Below, one piece after another: positions 39,338-49,538 of a stretch of DNA of 64,000 bases. The DNA lies in contig NZ_FUXE01000010.1 of NCBI RefSeq assembly GCF_900167105.1, forward strand, positions 17,967 through 81,966, in the 5' to 3' direction. Source of the stretch: Porphyromonas circumdentaria. Its GTDB lineage: Bacteria > Bacteroidota > Bacteroidia > Bacteroidales > Porphyromonadaceae. Below the pieces are notes generated by a model. It made no database searches. It saw nothing but the letters and a program-made list of their open reading frames with translations, and was not told where the DNA came from. The position numbers were made by a program, and so were the translations under genes. Position 1 is the first letter of the stretch; each line of letters starts with the position of its first letter.

Positions 39338-40702
39338 ATGATAAAAGAAAAGAACAAGATAAAAGACCTGACACAAGGAAAAATCAGCAAACAGATCATA
39401 ACCTTGGCAGCTCCCATTATAGGTACATCTTTTATCCATGTGGTTTATTCTTTTACAGATATGGCTTGGATAGGACGGCTCGGCAGTAGAGAAATTGCCG
39501 CAGTAGGCGTTGTAGCTGTCTTGGTATGGCTTACCAGTTCTATCGGTTCTATTGTAAAAGTCGGCTCTGAAGTCTGTGTGGCACAAGGATTGGGTGCGCA
39601 TAACGAGGAGTTGGCAAGAAGCTATGCCAAACACAATAGCACACTGGCTTTCTATTTCTCTCTTGGAATCATGGTTTTGTGTCAGCTTTTTGCCCACAAA
39701 ATCATAGCCCTATACGCTCTGGAAGATGATATTAGCACCATGGCAGAGCACTATCTGCAAATCGTATCATTAGGTTTTCCCTTTTTCTTCCTCTCTCTAT
39801 GCTATGGAGGTATCTATACAGCGGCAGGCAGAAGCAATGTGCCCTTTGCGATAAATAGCTTAGGGCTGATAACCAATATCCTTTTAGACCCTCTCTTTAT
39901 ATTCGTGCTGGACTATGGTGTAGAGGGAGCAGCTTGGGCAACTGTTCTGTCAGAATTCTTAGTCTTCTCCGTTTTTTTTTACCGCATAAAGATTAAAGAG
40001 CAACTATTGGGCAAGTGGGGCATTGCAGGTAGGCTACACTATAAAGAGACTAAGAAAATCTTAACCTTGGGGCTTCCTGTGGCTCTTCTCAACTCTCTTT
40101 TTGCCCTTATCACTCTCACGATGGGAAGTATTGCCTCTCGTACGGGGGGACATATCGGGGTTGCAACAATAAATACAGGCGGACAGTTAGAAGCTATTAC
40201 ATGGAATACTTCCCAAGGTTTTGGCACTGCTCTTGCAGCCTTTGTAGGACAAAACTACGCGGCCCGTAAGTACAAGAGAATATTTAAGGCGTTCAAAGTA
40301 TGCATCATCTTCACCTCTATATTTGGCCTTATTGCCACATTCCTATACTACTTCTGGGGCGAAGAGTTTTTTGCGCTTATCGTACCCGACCCTGAAGCCT
40401 ACACCGAGGGAGGAAATTATCTACGCATTGCAGCCTATTCGCAACTATTTATGATGGCAGAAATCACTATTCAGGGGTTGTTTTACGGAACGGGCAGAAG
40501 TGTTACACCCGCTTCTATCAGTATAGCAGGCAACTTACTACGTATCCCCCTTGCCTTTCTTTTCCTATCCTGGGGGTGGCAACTCAATGGGGTTTGGTGG
40601 GCTATATCCCTTACTTCGATGCTCAAAGGCACTATTGCCATAGCTACACTACCCTACATCAAAGGCAAAATAAAGTTACTATCCAACAGTACATCAGAGT
40701 AA
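39338..40702 (+). CDS. MATE family efflux transporter
   Basis: A 454-residue inner-membrane protein with about 12 helices arranged as two repeats. ITLAAPIIGTSFIHVVYSFTD at the N-terminus and GTALAAFVGQNYAARKYKRI in the second half are MATE/DinF features. It would export cationic compounds by Na+ or H+ antiport; the substrate is unknown. The prmA ATG follows after 5 bp, so the two are co-transcribed. Confidence 0.93.
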   Translation: MIKEKNKIKDLTQGKISKQIITLAAPIIGTSFIHVVYSFTDMAWIGRLGSREIAAVGVVAVLVWLTSSIGSIVKVGSEVCVAQGLGAHNEELARSYAKHNSTLAFYFSLGIMVLCQLFAHKIIALYALEDDISTMAEHYLQIVSLGFPFFFLSLCYGGIYTAAGRSNVPFAINSLGLITNILLDPLFIFVLDYGVEGAAWATVLSEFLVFSVFFYRIKIKEQLLGKWGIAGRLHYKETKKILTLGLPVALLNSLFALITLTMGSIASRTGGHIGVATINTGGQLEAITWNTSQGFGTALAAFVGQNYAARKYKRIFKAFKVCIIFTSIFGLIATFLYYFWGEEFFALIVPDPEAYTEGGNYLRIAAYSQLFMMAEITIQGLFYGTGRSVTPASISIAGNLLRIPLAFLFLSWGWQLNGVWWAISLTSMLKGTIAIATLPYIKGKIKLLSNSTSE

Positions 40703-40707
40703 ACTCT

Positions 40708-41586
40708 ATGCAATACAAAGAATACCATTTTTCCAAAAACACCCCGAGCGAGCTCCCTGCAGATATATATCTACCTCTATTGAGTAATGCTTTGGCAGAG
40801 TTAGGCTTCGACAGTTTTGTAGAACAGGAAGATGGGTCTCTAACAGCCTACCTTTCAGAGTGCTACTTCAATCAGATAGAAGAAAAAGGCACTTACAGAC
40901 TTCTTTTCCCCGAAATGCTTTTTAATTATAACTCTTCTCTGTGTGCCGAGGAAAACTGGAATAAAAGATGGGAAGAGGAAAGCTTCACTCCCATTGAGAT
41001 TGAGAATAAACTCCTTATCCGTTCCCCTCGGCATAGTTTTTTCGCTCATACTGTGGAACAAGAAGTTCTTATAGAACCCTCCTGCGCCTTTGGTACAGGT
41101 TCGCACTCAACCACTCGATTGATGCTACGGCTTTTATTAGAAGAAAATCTTCAAGAAAAAAAGGTTTTGGATGTCGGCTGTGGTACGGGGGTATTAGGCA
41201 TAACCGCACTTTTAAGAGGGGCGAAACAAGCCATTTTTATAGATATAGATAGCTTAGCAACCGACAACACGGCACACAATCTTGCATTGAATAATATTGC
41301 TCCCGAGAGAGATTGTAAGGTCTACACAGGTATTTTAGATAATTTCGACTTTCCTCTGCACAGCGTAGATATCTTATGTGCCAATATACACCGCAATGCC
41401 ATTATAGGAGATGCTCCCAAATATTACTCTTTACTGGACCATCCTGGGCTTCTTTTTATCAGTGGTTTTTTACGGGACGATGAGGAGCTCATGGAAAAGC
41501 ATTTAACCTCACTCGGATTTTCTCTTCGTCACTCTCTTGTCGAGGAAGAGTGGTGTGCAATGTGCTTTCGTATTGCCCAGAACTAA
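40708..41586 (+). CDS. prmA: Ribosomal protein L11 methyltransferase
   Basis: SAM-dependent methylation of ribosomal protein L11. The 292 residues have a substrate-recognition domain (about 1-95) and the Rossmann methyltransferase with FGTGSHSTT (128-136), motif I VLDVGCGTGVLG (153-164) and the ANIHRNAI motif. The frame is open upstream into the MATE gene, but family sequence begins at the ATG at 40708, five bases after the MATE stop. Confidence 0.93.
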   Translation: MQYKEYHFSKNTPSELPADIYLPLLSNALAELGFDSFVEQEDGSLTAYLSECYFNQIEEKGTYRLLFPEMLFNYNSSLCAEENWNKRWEEESFTPIEIENKLLIRSPRHSFFAHTVEQEVLIEPSCAFGTGSHSTTRLMLRLLLEENLQEKKVLDVGCGTGVLGITALLRGAKQAIFIDIDSLATDNTAHNLALNNIAPERDCKVYTGILDNFDFPLHSVDILCANIHRNAIIGDAPKYYSLLDHPGLLFISGFLRDDEELMEKHLTSLGFSLRHSLVEEEWCAMCFRIAQN

Positions 41587-41714
41587 AAAATCATTATTTT
41601 TGGGATGAGTGAATGTTTACACCGCCTAAGAGTGTTAAACTATAAGCCTACTTTGATGGTCTAAGAGTTGAAGAACGAGTACATTAACCAACACAATAAT
41701 AAATACGTACAGCT

Positions 41715-43241
41715 ATGAAATGGAATAAATTGTTCGTCTTTTTAGGACTCTGCACGTTGACTTCCGTTACAGGATTGGCACAAAACGAGGATGACGATGC
41801 TATCTACATCTCTCCCAAGCAGGCAGAAAAGGAAAGAGTCGAAGCTGTTAAGAAAGCGCGTGAGGTAAGAGAAAAAGCTTACAGAGAGCGTATAGCAAGA
41901 GAACAGTACGAGGACTCTTACGAGTATGACGACTTCGATGACGATGATTCTGATATAAGTGATGATGAAATCGATGCTTACAACCGCAGAGGTAATGTAA
42001 AGAGTAAGCAAGAAAGATATGCTACGGGGAAAAAGAATAGACCCTCTACCCAAAATGGACCCGTAAAAAGAAAGAAAAGCAAGAAATACAGAGGTATTTA
42101 CTCCGATCGTATAGCTCGATTCCACGACCCTTCTACTATCGTTATAAAAGGAGCCGATTACGTAGAGGTATATGTGGATGATGACTACTACGGTAGTAGC
42201 TATGACAATGGTTACTACTATGATGACGACTCCGATATCAACATTTATATCATAAGTAATCCTTACCACAGAGGCTATGGCTGGAACAACTACTATTCAT
42301 GGTATGATTCGTGGTGGGATTATTGGACTCCATGGTATTACCACTCTCCTTATTATTATCGTTATAGATATTGGTATAATAGAGGATGGAACTGGAGGTG
42401 GAATAGTTTCGGCTACTACTCCCCTTATGACGCTTGGCGTGATGGTTACTATCATGGTTATTATGATGGTTATTACGGTTATGGATACGGAGGTAGCTAT
42501 TATGATCCCTATGTAGGCAGTTATGTCCCCCGCAGCAATAAGTATCAGCAGGGGAGAAGGAGCAACGACTCTTTTGGAGCAGAATACAATGAGGGGCGCA
42601 ACCGAACCAACCGAAACGTGTCCACCTCCACGACACGTGATAGAGAAAATGTGAATACATCCAGAAGAAATGCCTCTACCTCTAATTACGAAAGAGGTAC
42701 CTATTGGACCGATAGGGTTAATAGAGCTACAGACAACGACAAAGAATTCGATAGAAGAAACTATCGCTCTAATAACTCTGTCTACAACAAGATCAACAGA
42801 GGTAGTTACTCCGAAGATGGCAGAGTGTCTCGTCCATCTTCAACAGAAAGAAATAGACAGCAAGCAGAACCAGACAGAAGAGAAGAGAGAAACAGAAGGA
42901 GTAATAGTAGTCGTACAGAACGTAGCAACCGTGGTAGCTATGATTATGACAGAAGTTCGCGAAGTTCGAATAGTCGTCAACAACGTACAAACTCTTCTGT
43001 AACTCCCATACAACGCTCCAACGAAAACAGTAGCTACAACAATAGAAGTTACGATGAAGGATCCAATAACCGACGTTCTTCAAGAGGTTCTTATGAAAGC
43101 AATAACAGAAATAGTTCCTCGTCAAGTAGCTCTTTCGAGCGTAGTAGCAGTAGTTCCTCTTCGTCTCGCGGCTCCTATGACAACGGAAGAAGTTCTTCTT
43201 CCAGTGGAAGCACTGGGGGAGGAAGTCGTCGAGGACGCTAA
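41715..43241 (+). CDS. Secreted low-complexity protein, acidic then Tyr/Trp-rich then Ser/Arg/Asn-rich
   Basis: Function not recognised. A signal peptide (about 1-22, ending GLAQ) is followed by a charged helix-prone stretch (35-62), an acidic run (66-86, many Asp and Glu), a basic KKNRPSTQNGPVKRKKSKK segment near 105-123, a Tyr/Trp/Asp/Gly-rich domain at about 150-275 (YYDGYYGYGYGG and similar), and a long Ser/Arg/Asn-rich tail (275-508) with poly-Ser runs. Serine codons in the tail are mixed (TCT, TCG, AGT, AGC), so it is not a simple nucleotide repeat. The gene lies 63 bp upstream of a FadL-type outer membrane protein, which suggests an envelope role. Its compositional bias makes antisense frames look open. 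Confidence 0.75.
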   Translation: MKWNKLFVFLGLCTLTSVTGLAQNEDDDAIYISPKQAEKERVEAVKKAREVREKAYRERIAREQYEDSYEYDDFDDDDSDISDDEIDAYNRRGNVKSKQERYATGKKNRPSTQNGPVKRKKSKKYRGIYSDRIARFHDPSTIVIKGADYVEVYVDDDYYGSSYDNGYYYDDDSDINIYIISNPYHRGYGWNNYYSWYDSWWDYWTPWYYHSPYYYRYRYWYNRGWNWRWNSFGYYSPYDAWRDGYYHGYYDGYYGYGYGGSYYDPYVGSYVPRSNKYQQGRRSNDSFGAEYNEGRNRTNRNVSTSTTRDRENVNTSRRNASTSNYERGTYWTDRVNRATDNDKEFDRRNYRSNNSVYNKINRGSYSEDGRVSRPSSTERNRQQAEPDRREERNRRSNSSRTERSNRGSYDYDRSSRSSNSRQQRTNSSVTPIQRSNENSSYNNRSYDEGSNNRRSSRGSYESNNRNSSSSSSSFERSSSSSSSSRGSYDNGRSSSSSGSTGGGSRRGR

Positions 43242-43304
43242 ATCCTTTTGGAGTACCAACAACATACCTAATAAAATAAAGAGACAACATACCAATATAC
43301 TGTC

Positions 43305-44948
43305 ATGAAAAAATATATTGTATCCTTCGTTTTAGCCACTGCCGTACTCAGTTGGCAACAGGCAAAAGCACAAAGTGAAACAGATGCTTTTCGTTTGAGT
43401 CAGACTACACCATTAAGCGGTACGGCACGTTTTCAAGCTATGGGTGGAGCTTTTGCTTCTTTAGGAGGAGATCCCTCTTCCATTACTCAAAATCCCGCAG
43501 GACTAGGGGTGTATCGCAAGTCGGAGCTCTCCATATCGTTAGAGCAGGTCAAACACACTAATAATATAAATTGGTATAACAATACAGAGCAAAAGAAAGC
43601 ATCCAACTTCTACTCGCCCAACTTCTCTGCGATTGCTTCCTACTTTGATAAGTACTCGGGTAGCGGTATGACTTTTGGCTTCAACAGACAGAACCTCGTA
43701 AGATACAATCGTAGTTTCAAAATTTCGAGCGGTACCCCTGTCGATTATTCAGTGGCCGATTATGCTGCACTGATAACTCCTGATAATGCTAAACCTGATG
43801 ACTTATTACCTCGTACGGGATATAATCCATATCAGTGGAGCAACTACTCTTGGTTATCTATATTAGCCTATGAAGCAGGATGGATAAAGCAAGAGGATGG
43901 AATATACCAGACAGTGTTTTTCTATCCTAATAAGAATAATCAATACGTGCCCTATGGCCCTGCTGAAGCTCATATGAACTGGAGAGAGAGAGGGAGTGTA
44001 GAGGCTTACGATTTCACCTTTGGCTTCAATTACAAAGATCTGTCCTATTTCGGGTTCTCACTACGCTATACCGATGTAGACTATGCCCTTGCTTCTACTT
44101 ACACAGAAGATTTTATGGACGATGACTATCTCGTGTTAGGCAATGAATTATGGACAAAAGGAGGAGGGTTTGCTTTCAGTTTGGGAACTATTATGCGCCC
44201 AGTAGGCGGACTTCGTATAGGATTGGCTTATTTCTCTCCTACATGGATGGTATTACAAGATGGATTCTATGCCTCTTCTACCTCTCGTTACTCTCATGCA
44301 GTAGATGATAGTGGAAATCCCTTCCCAAAAGAAAAATGGATACTAAAAGGGCAAACGCCCAAAGATGCCACAAGTTCCTATCGTCTCACTACCCCAAGCC
44401 GTTTTGTAGTTGGGTTGGGCTACACTTTTGACAATAAGGGACTTATTAGTTTCGACTATGAGCTAACGCCTTATAACAGTATGAGATTACGCAATCTACA
44501 AAGTACTTCTTACTTCTCTGTTGATAACGAAGCTATTGACAATCACTATACTTTGTCTCAAACCATGCGTGTAGGAGTAGAATACAAACCATTGTCTAAA
44601 TTGAGTTTAAGATTGGGAAGTGTGCTTACAACGACACCTATGAAGAAAAGAGACGGACTAACCTCCTTTGAGAAAAATACTACGCCGATACTCACAGCTG
44701 GCACACTCCCCCACTATATGATACCAACTGGTAGTCTAACGTTCACGGGAGGGATAGGCTACAAGATGTCTCGTTCTTTTTACATCGACTTAGCGTTTGT
44801 CAATTCAAATACTATCAATCACGTTTATAGTTTCCCGACCCTATCTGATAGTAAGGGTAATCCCATAGAGGACTTCACTTCACCCGAAAGCATTCGACTA
44901 AGTGAAAACACGTTCAAAACTGTTGTTACATTGGGTTACAAGTTCTAA
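43305..44948 (+). CDS. Outer membrane beta-barrel protein, OMPP1/FadL/TodX-like
   Basis: The 547-residue protein has a signal peptide (about 1-22, AKAQ) and an N-terminal plug-like region LSGTARFQAMGGAFASLGGDPSSITQNPAGLGVYRK, which is the FadL-family hallmark. The rest is aromatic-rich alternating strands ending in the terminal FKTVVTLGYKF, with a C-terminal Phe typical of barrels inserted by BamA. It would transport hydrophobic molecules or act in assembly like PorV, but its substrate is unknown. It is followed by a terminator at 44979. Confidence 0.85.
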   Translation: MKKYIVSFVLATAVLSWQQAKAQSETDAFRLSQTTPLSGTARFQAMGGAFASLGGDPSSITQNPAGLGVYRKSELSISLEQVKHTNNINWYNNTEQKKASNFYSPNFSAIASYFDKYSGSGMTFGFNRQNLVRYNRSFKISSGTPVDYSVADYAALITPDNAKPDDLLPRTGYNPYQWSNYSWLSILAYEAGWIKQEDGIYQTVFFYPNKNNQYVPYGPAEAHMNWRERGSVEAYDFTFGFNYKDLSYFGFSLRYTDVDYALASTYTEDFMDDDYLVLGNELWTKGGGFAFSLGTIMRPVGGLRIGLAYFSPTWMVLQDGFYASSTSRYSHAVDDSGNPFPKEKWILKGQTPKDATSSYRLTTPSRFVVGLGYTFDNKGLISFDYELTPYNSMRLRNLQSTSYFSVDNEAIDNHYTLSQTMRVGVEYKPLSKLSLRLGSVLTTTPMKKRDGLTSFEKNTTPILTAGTLPHYMIPTGSLTFTGGIGYKMSRSFYIDLAFVNSNTINHVYSFPTLSDSKGNPIEDFTSPESIRLSENTFKTVVTLGYKF

Positions 44949-44978
44949 CAGATATCGACGATAAAGCTAAGAAGATGA

Positions 44979-45019
44979 GCTACTAACAGGATATAAAAAT
45001 TCTGTTAGTAGCTTTTTTT
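44979..45019 (+). terminator. Rho-independent terminator after the FadL-like gene
   Basis: Perfect 11-bp stem GCTACTAACAG (44979-44989) with CTGTTAGTAGC (45002-45012), 12-nt loop, followed by seven T residues. Confidence 0.9.
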
Positions 45020-45231
45020 AGCTTTTAGAGAAACGGCTTAACCATTCATACCCACCACTTAGATATGTATAAGAAACTGTATAGAGATACGAAATAACGA
45101 GCAGAAGAGTTATCTCCCATTTAGAAAGAGTACAAGCAACAAGAACAAGGCAAAAGCTCTAAAGAAGTTTAGAGCAATCACTCAAACAAGCAGTATCAAT
45201 ACAAGTAGAATTTCTACACAAAGGTCAAGAG

Positions 45232-45304
45232 AGCCGAGAGCCGGACTCGAACCGGCGACCTACTCATTACGAATGAGTTGCTCTACCAACTGAGCTATTT
45301 CGGC
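45232..45304 (-). tRNA. tRNA-Thr (anticodon CGU)
   Basis: Seventy-three nucleotides fold into a full cloverleaf: acceptor GCCGAAA with TCTCGGC (one A-C mismatch at the sixth pair), D arm GCTC/GAGC, anticodon stem ACTCA/TGAGT with loop TTCGTAA, five-base variable loop AGGTC, and T arm GCCGG-TTCGAGT-CCGGC. The anticodon CGT at positions 34-36 reads ACG (Thr). CCA is not encoded; the discriminator base is T. Confidence 0.95.
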
Positions 45305-45364
45305 AAACCTTGTTTTCAAAGAAAGAGTCGAGAGCATAGAGAAAAGCCCTCATCTCCCGAGGCG

Positions 45365-45372
45365 CAAAGGTA
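45365..45372 (-). promoter_or_regulatory. Probable -7 promoter element for tRNA-Thr
   Basis: TACCTTTG on the minus strand, about 60 bp upstream of the tRNA 5' end and just behind the preceding gene. A -33 TTG (complement of 45403-45405) is 30 nt away, longer than usual, so this is a moderate call. Confidence 0.45.
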
Positions 45373-45382
45373 CTAATAAAAT

Positions 45383-45817
45383 TTATTCTGAAAACAGATT
45401 GTCAAAGAAAGTATCTAACTCTTCTCCCATATTTTCGAGAAGAGGCCTCTCTAAAAGCAATTGATCTTCGTAAACGAATAGCAACTCTACAGGCTCCTCA
45501 TCTGTTATATAAGTAATTGAGAAAGGCTCACCGATAAAGTCTTCATTAAAGACCCCATCTGTATAAAGCAAGTGCAATTGATTACGAAGTATAGGGATAA
45601 CCTCCGAAGAGGTTATCCCTTTATTTTCGGAACTAATAAAGCCAAATATTATTTCCTCTCCTATGATTTTATCGTCATCATCAAAAACAGTAATCCTACC
45701 CTCTGTGAAGTTGATGGATACCATAAAATCATAATACGTCTTCGTCCCCTTGGAACACGTATCAATTATATGAATAAAAAACTTACGTAAAAGGTGCTGA
45801 ATCTTATCTTTATCCAT
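45383..45817 (-). CDS. Small acidic protein of unknown function, downstream of valS
   Basis: A 144-residue soluble acidic protein without signal peptide or membrane helix. It shows mixed alpha/beta character (TYYDFMVSINFTEGRITVFDDDDKIIGEEIIFGFISS) and an acidic C-terminal helix (LENMGEELDTFFDNLFSE). I recognise no domain. I use the ATG at 45817; a TTG at 45823 is the alternative. It starts 15 bp after the valS stop, so it is probably co-transcribed with valS. Regular codon use supports a real gene. Confidence 0.7.
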   Translation of the reverse strand: MDKDKIQHLLRKFFIHIIDTCSKGTKTYYDFMVSINFTEGRITVFDDDDKIIGEEIIFGFISSENKGITSSEVIPILRNQLHLLYTDGVFNEDFIGEPFSITYITDEEPVELLFVYEDQLLLERPLLENMGEELDTFFDNLFSE

Positions 45818-45832
45818 GATCAAAATAAAACT

Positions 45833-48451
45833 TTAGAGAGTGGTAAGTTGTTTTTTTATGGTCTCTATACGTGAAAGTGCATCAGATTCTTTCTTGCGCT
45901 CTACTGCGACTACCTCTTCAGGCGCGTTTTTGACGAATTTTTCATTCGAGAGTTTTTTGCGTACTCCCATCAAAAATCCCTCTTGATGCTTCAAGTCGGC
46001 TTCAAGTTTCTGACGTACGGCATCTTTGTCTATAAAGGCTTCGATAGGTACAGCATAAGAAACAGTACCCACGATAAACGAGGCAGAAGATACGCCCTCG
46101 GGCACACTCTTTCCTCTCTGTACGTAAGCCCTTGCCAACTTCATAATGAGAGAATCTGCCTCACTATGCTCTATCTCTTGTACATAGATATCCAATAGCT
46201 CTTGGCGAGGGATATTGTGCATAGTACGGATATTGCGCACCTGCGTAATAACCTCTCTTGCTATTGTAACAGTCTTTAGAAGAGCTTGATTAGGCTCCAT
46301 CTTTTGAGGATAAGAGGAATACATGATGCTACTACCCTCTGGTCGCTCTCTAAGCTCATGCCAAAGCTCTTCGGTGATGAATGGCATGAATGGATGTAGG
46401 ATGCGCAAGAGGTCTTCGAAGAAGAGAATAGTTTTCTCTAACGTAATACCATCTATCGGAGCTCCAAAGGCTGGTTTGACAGCCTCTAAATAGAAAGCAG
46501 AGAAATCATCTCTGAATAACTTGTAAGCCACCGTCATAGCCTCGCTGATGCGGTACTTCTCCATCAAATCGTCTATTTCGGCAATGGCCTCACTAAGACG
46601 ATGAGTAAACCAATCCATGGCAATGATATTCTCTTCGGGAGTAACTTGTTGAGCATCTACCTGCCAAGTCTTTATCAAACGGAACGAATTCCATATTTTG
46701 TTACAGAAGTTACGTCCCTGCTCCAAGAGAGTTTCATCGTACAGCAAATCATTGCCCGCCGAGGTTGCCATCATCAGCCCCACGCGCACCCCATCTGCTC
46801 CGTAGCTATCTATCAAATCTAATGGATTAGGAGAATTACCCAGTGTTTTAGACATCTTACGTCCCTGAGCATCACGCACAATACCTGTTAGATACACATC
46901 TTTGAAAGGACGCTCTCCCCTATAACGATAGCCTGCTATAATCATGCGAGCCACCCAGAAGAAAAGAATGTCGGGACCTGTTACAAGTGCACTTGTAGGA
47001 TAATAGTAGTTGAGATCTTTATTATCTGCGCTTGTTATATCTCCAAACACACTCATAGGCCAGAGCCAAGAAGAGAACCAAGTATCGAGGCAATCCTCTT
47101 CTGCTCTCAAGTCCTCTTTTTGCAACTGTTGATTTCCACTCAAAGCACGAGCCTTTTCCAAAGCTTCCTCTTCAGAAGGTGCCACAACGAAAGAGCCATC
47201 GGGCAAGTAATAAGCAGGGATTCTGTGCCCCCACCAAAGTTGTCTACTGATACACCAATCCTTGACGTTCTCCATCCAGTGGCGGTAAGTATTCTTAAAC
47301 TTAGAGGGGATGAGAGCTACCTCATCTTTCTCTACCGCTTCTAAGGCTGGACGAGCAATATCTTCCATCTTAAGGAACCACTGCATTGAGAGTTTAGGCT
47401 CGATGGGCACGTTGGTACGCTCACTATACCCCACCTTATTGACGTAGTCTTCTACTTTTATCAATAGACCTTGTTCTTTCAAGTCTTGAGCAATCTTCTC
47501 ACGCACCGCAAAGCGATCCATACCTGCGTAGGCACCGCCCAACTCATTGAGCGTGCCATCATCGTTGAGGATATCGAGCGTTTCCAACTGGTGCTTTTGT
47601 CCCAATAGGTAGTCATTAACATCGTGGGCTGGTGTCACCTTAAGACATCCCGTACCAAATGCTCTATCTATATAGGTATCTGCAATAATGGGGACAGCCC
47701 TCCCAACAGTGGGGATAATGGCTCTCTTCCCAATGAACTGCTTATATCGCTCATCTTCGGGATGCACACATATAGCAGTATCTCCCATGATTGTTTCGGG
47801 GCGTGTTGTAGCAATCGTCAAGAATTGGTCGCTTCCCTCTATATTGTATCTTAGATAGTATAGACTGCTCTGTGTCTCTTGGTGTATAACCTCTTCATCG
47901 GAGAGAGCAGTTTTTGCCTTGGGGTCCCAGTTGACAATACGTACTCCTCGGTAGATGAGACCACTATCAAACAACTCACAAAAGACTTTGATAACCTCCT
48001 TGGAACGCTCTTCATCTAAAGTAAAAGCCGTTCTACTCCAGTCGCAAGAAGCCCCCAAACGTTTCAATTGTTCCAGAATAATCCCTCCATGCTCTCTGGT
48101 CCACTGCCAAGCATGCTCGAGAAACTCCTCTCTTGACAAACTCTGTTTTGTAATGCCCTGCTCGGCCAGACGTGCCACCACCTTTGCCTCGGTTGCAATA
48201 GAGGCATGGTCTGTTCCAGGCACCCAACAAGCATTATAGCCCAACAAACGAGCTCGACGTATGAGTATATCTTGAATCGTATTATTCAACATATGCCCCA
48301 TATGAAGCACTCCTGTCACATTGGGTGGTGGTATTACGATGGTATAAGGGGGGCGTTCATCGGGAGTAGAAGAGAAGAGATTGTGGTCTAACCAATACTG
48401 GTACCATTTTTTCTCGATCAAAGAGGGGGTATAAACTGTCTCGTTATCCAT
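45833..48451 (-). CDS. valS: Valyl-tRNA synthetase
   Basis: Class I synthetase charging tRNA-Val. The 872 residues include the HIGH motif as HMGH (50-53) in [18 protein letters not shown], the editing (CP1) domain with [13 protein letters not shown], the KMSKS loop as [10 protein letters not shown] near 530, the anticodon-binding domain and a C-terminal coiled coil (about 810-870). The frame extends upstream to 48508, but the family N-terminus begins at [10 protein letters not shown], so the ATG at 48451 is used. Confidence 0.96.
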   Translation of the reverse strand: MDNETVYTPSLIEKKWYQYWLDHNLFSSTPDERPPYTIVIPPPNVTGVLHMGHMLNNTIQDILIRRARLLGYNACWVPGTDHASIATEAKVVARLAEQGITKQSLSREEFLEHAWQWTREHGGIILEQLKRLGASCDWSRTAFTLDEERSKEVIKVFCELFDSGLIYRGVRIVNWDPKAKTALSDEEVIHQETQSSLYYLRYNIEGSDQFLTIATTRPETIMGDTAICVHPEDERYKQFIGKRAIIPTVGRAVPIIADTYIDRAFGTGCLKVTPAHDVNDYLLGQKHQLETLDILNDDGTLNELGGAYAGMDRFAVREKIAQDLKEQGLLIKVEDYVNKVGYSERTNVPIEPKLSMQWFLKMEDIARPALEAVEKDEVALIPSKFKNTYRHWMENVKDWCISRQLWWGHRIPAYYLPDGSFVVAPSEEEALEKARALSGNQQLQKEDLRAEEDCLDTWFSSWLWPMSVFGDITSADNKDLNYYYPTSALVTGPDILFFWVARMIIAGYRYRGERPFKDVYLTGIVRDAQGRKMSKTLGNSPNPLDLIDSYGADGVRVGLMMATSAGNDLLYDETLLEQGRNFCNKIWNSFRLIKTWQVDAQQVTPEENIIAMDWFTHRLSEAIAEIDDLMEKYRISEAMTVAYKLFRDDFSAFYLEAVKPAFGAPIDGITLEKTILFFEDLLRILHPFMPFITEELWHELRERPEGSSIMYSSYPQKMEPNQALLKTVTIAREVITQVRNIRTMHNIPRQELLDIYVQEIEHSEADSLIMKLARAYVQRGKSVPEGVSSASFIVGTVSYAVPIEAFIDKDAVRQKLEADLKHQEGFLMGVRKKLSNEKFVKNAPEEVVAVERKKESDALSRIETIKKQLTTL

Positions 48452-48497
48452 TCTTTTCTGCACTGATTTAGTGTACTCTATTGAGATAATATTTTCG

Positions 48498-48532
48498 CAA
48501 AGGTACAAAAAGCTTACCTCTTAACTATCAAA
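48498..48532 (-). promoter_or_regulatory. Bacteroidota-type promoter for valS
   Basis: On the minus strand, TTTG (complement of 48529-48532), 23-nt spacer, TACCTTTG (complement of 48498-48505). The spacer is a little longer than the usual 19-21. The leader would be about 40 nt. Confidence 0.6.
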
Positions 48533-48705
48533 ATCATAGGCAATATCACGATGAATATTCTTGAACAAAGTCCCATTCACGCCAAATTTATGTATAGTCC
48601 TCTTTACGGAGATGTGAGCAAAAAGAAAAAGGCAAAAATTTAAGTCCATTAGGACAAGCTGTAAAAACCTCTACTACACGAATATAAATTACAAAGCACT
48701 CAAAC

Positions 48706-48801
48706 AATTCTCTATTTTCAATCTGCAAATATGTATATTCAATCTAAATATACATATATGCAATCTAAATATACATATATGCAATCTGCAAATAAAGAAT
48801 T
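48706..48801 (+). repeat. Tandem array, three 21-bp units with inverted caps (array D)
   Basis: Units start at 48725, 48746 and 48767; the last two are identical, with core ATATACATATATGCAATCT. The left cap AATTCTCTATTTTC (48706-48719) is a near-perfect inverted copy of the right cap GCAAATAAAGAATT (48788-48801), matching 12 of 14 bases. Confidence 0.88.
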
Positions 48802-49005
48802 TGTTATGTGTAAAGCATCTTTTGCAGGGAGCTTTGCTGCTTTTTGACAGAAAGATCTGAACTTTAAATAAGAAAAGAGTTGAGCTCTCCCAACTAATAT
48901 ACCCATCGATTAAGGTTAATGCTTAAGATATAAAAAGAAAAGCACTTAAAAATCGGAGCCAATATAGAGTTAACAACCTATATCCTAATTCTTGTGTAAG
49001 AGCTG

Positions 49006-49037
49006 TTTGTCTAATTGCTTTATTACTACTACTTTTG
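49006..49037 (+). promoter_or_regulatory. Bacteroidota -33/-7 promoter for the dCMP deaminase operon
   Basis: TTTG at 49006-49009, 20-nt spacer, TACTTTTG at 49030-49037, matching the phylum consensus. Transcription would start near 49044, 34 nt before the ATG at 49078. Confidence 0.7.
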
Positions 49038-49077
49038 TGGAAAACTAGGCTATTGTTAATGCAACACCTGTTGGTAT

Positions 49078-49509
49078 ATGGAATTTAGCAACGATAAACA
49101 ATTAGAACTCGATCGTCGCTACCTTAGGATGGCTCGCATCTGGGCAGAAAACTCCTACTGTGTACGTCGTAAGGTAGGAGCCTTAATTGTAAAAAATAAA
49201 ATGATTATCTCAGATGGTTATAACGGTACACCATCGGGTTTTGAGAATGTCTGTGAAGACGAAGAGGGGCTTACCAAACCCTATGTTTTACATGCCGAGG
49301 CCAATGCCATCACCAAAGTAGCCGCGTCTACCAACAATAGCTCTGGAGCAACTATATATATCACGGCAGCCCCCTGTATAGAGTGTGCAAAACTTATCAT
49401 CCAGTGCCGTATGGCTCGTGTCGTATACAGCGAAGAGTATCGCCTGACAGAAGGAGTAGATTTGCTAAGGAGAGCTGGTATAGAGGTTATATACTTACCC
49501 ATTGATTAA
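49078..49509 (+). CDS. dCMP deaminase family protein
   Basis: Zinc-dependent deaminase making dUMP from dCMP to feed dTMP synthesis. The 143 residues hold the zinc motif HAEANAI (His72, catalytic Glu74) and PCIEC (Cys100, Cys103). DGYNGTPSGFENVCED between them is typical of the dCMP/ComEB branch rather than tRNA or cytidine deaminases. It is followed after 29 bp by the S41 protease gene. Confidence 0.9.
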   Translation: MEFSNDKQLELDRRYLRMARIWAENSYCVRRKVGALIVKNKMIISDGYNGTPSGFENVCEDEEGLTKPYVLHAEANAITKVAASTNNSSGATIYITAAPCIECAKLIIQCRMARVVYSEEYRLTEGVDLLRRAGIEVIYLPID

Positions 49510-49538
49510 AACGTTTCGCCATGTAGATATTGTCCTCT

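Larger units (their letters stand above)
48452..49077. other. Divergent intergenic region between valS and the dCMP deaminase gene
   Basis: No gene. It holds the valS promoter, the 21-bp array D (48706-48801) in its middle, and the plus-strand promoter at 49006-49037. The rest is AT-rich without clear structure. Confidence 0.6.

Noticed and set aside
41742..43290. Long antisense frames opposite the low-complexity protein
   Set aside because: They arise from the biased codon composition (Tyr, Asp, Ser, Arg codons) of the sense gene.
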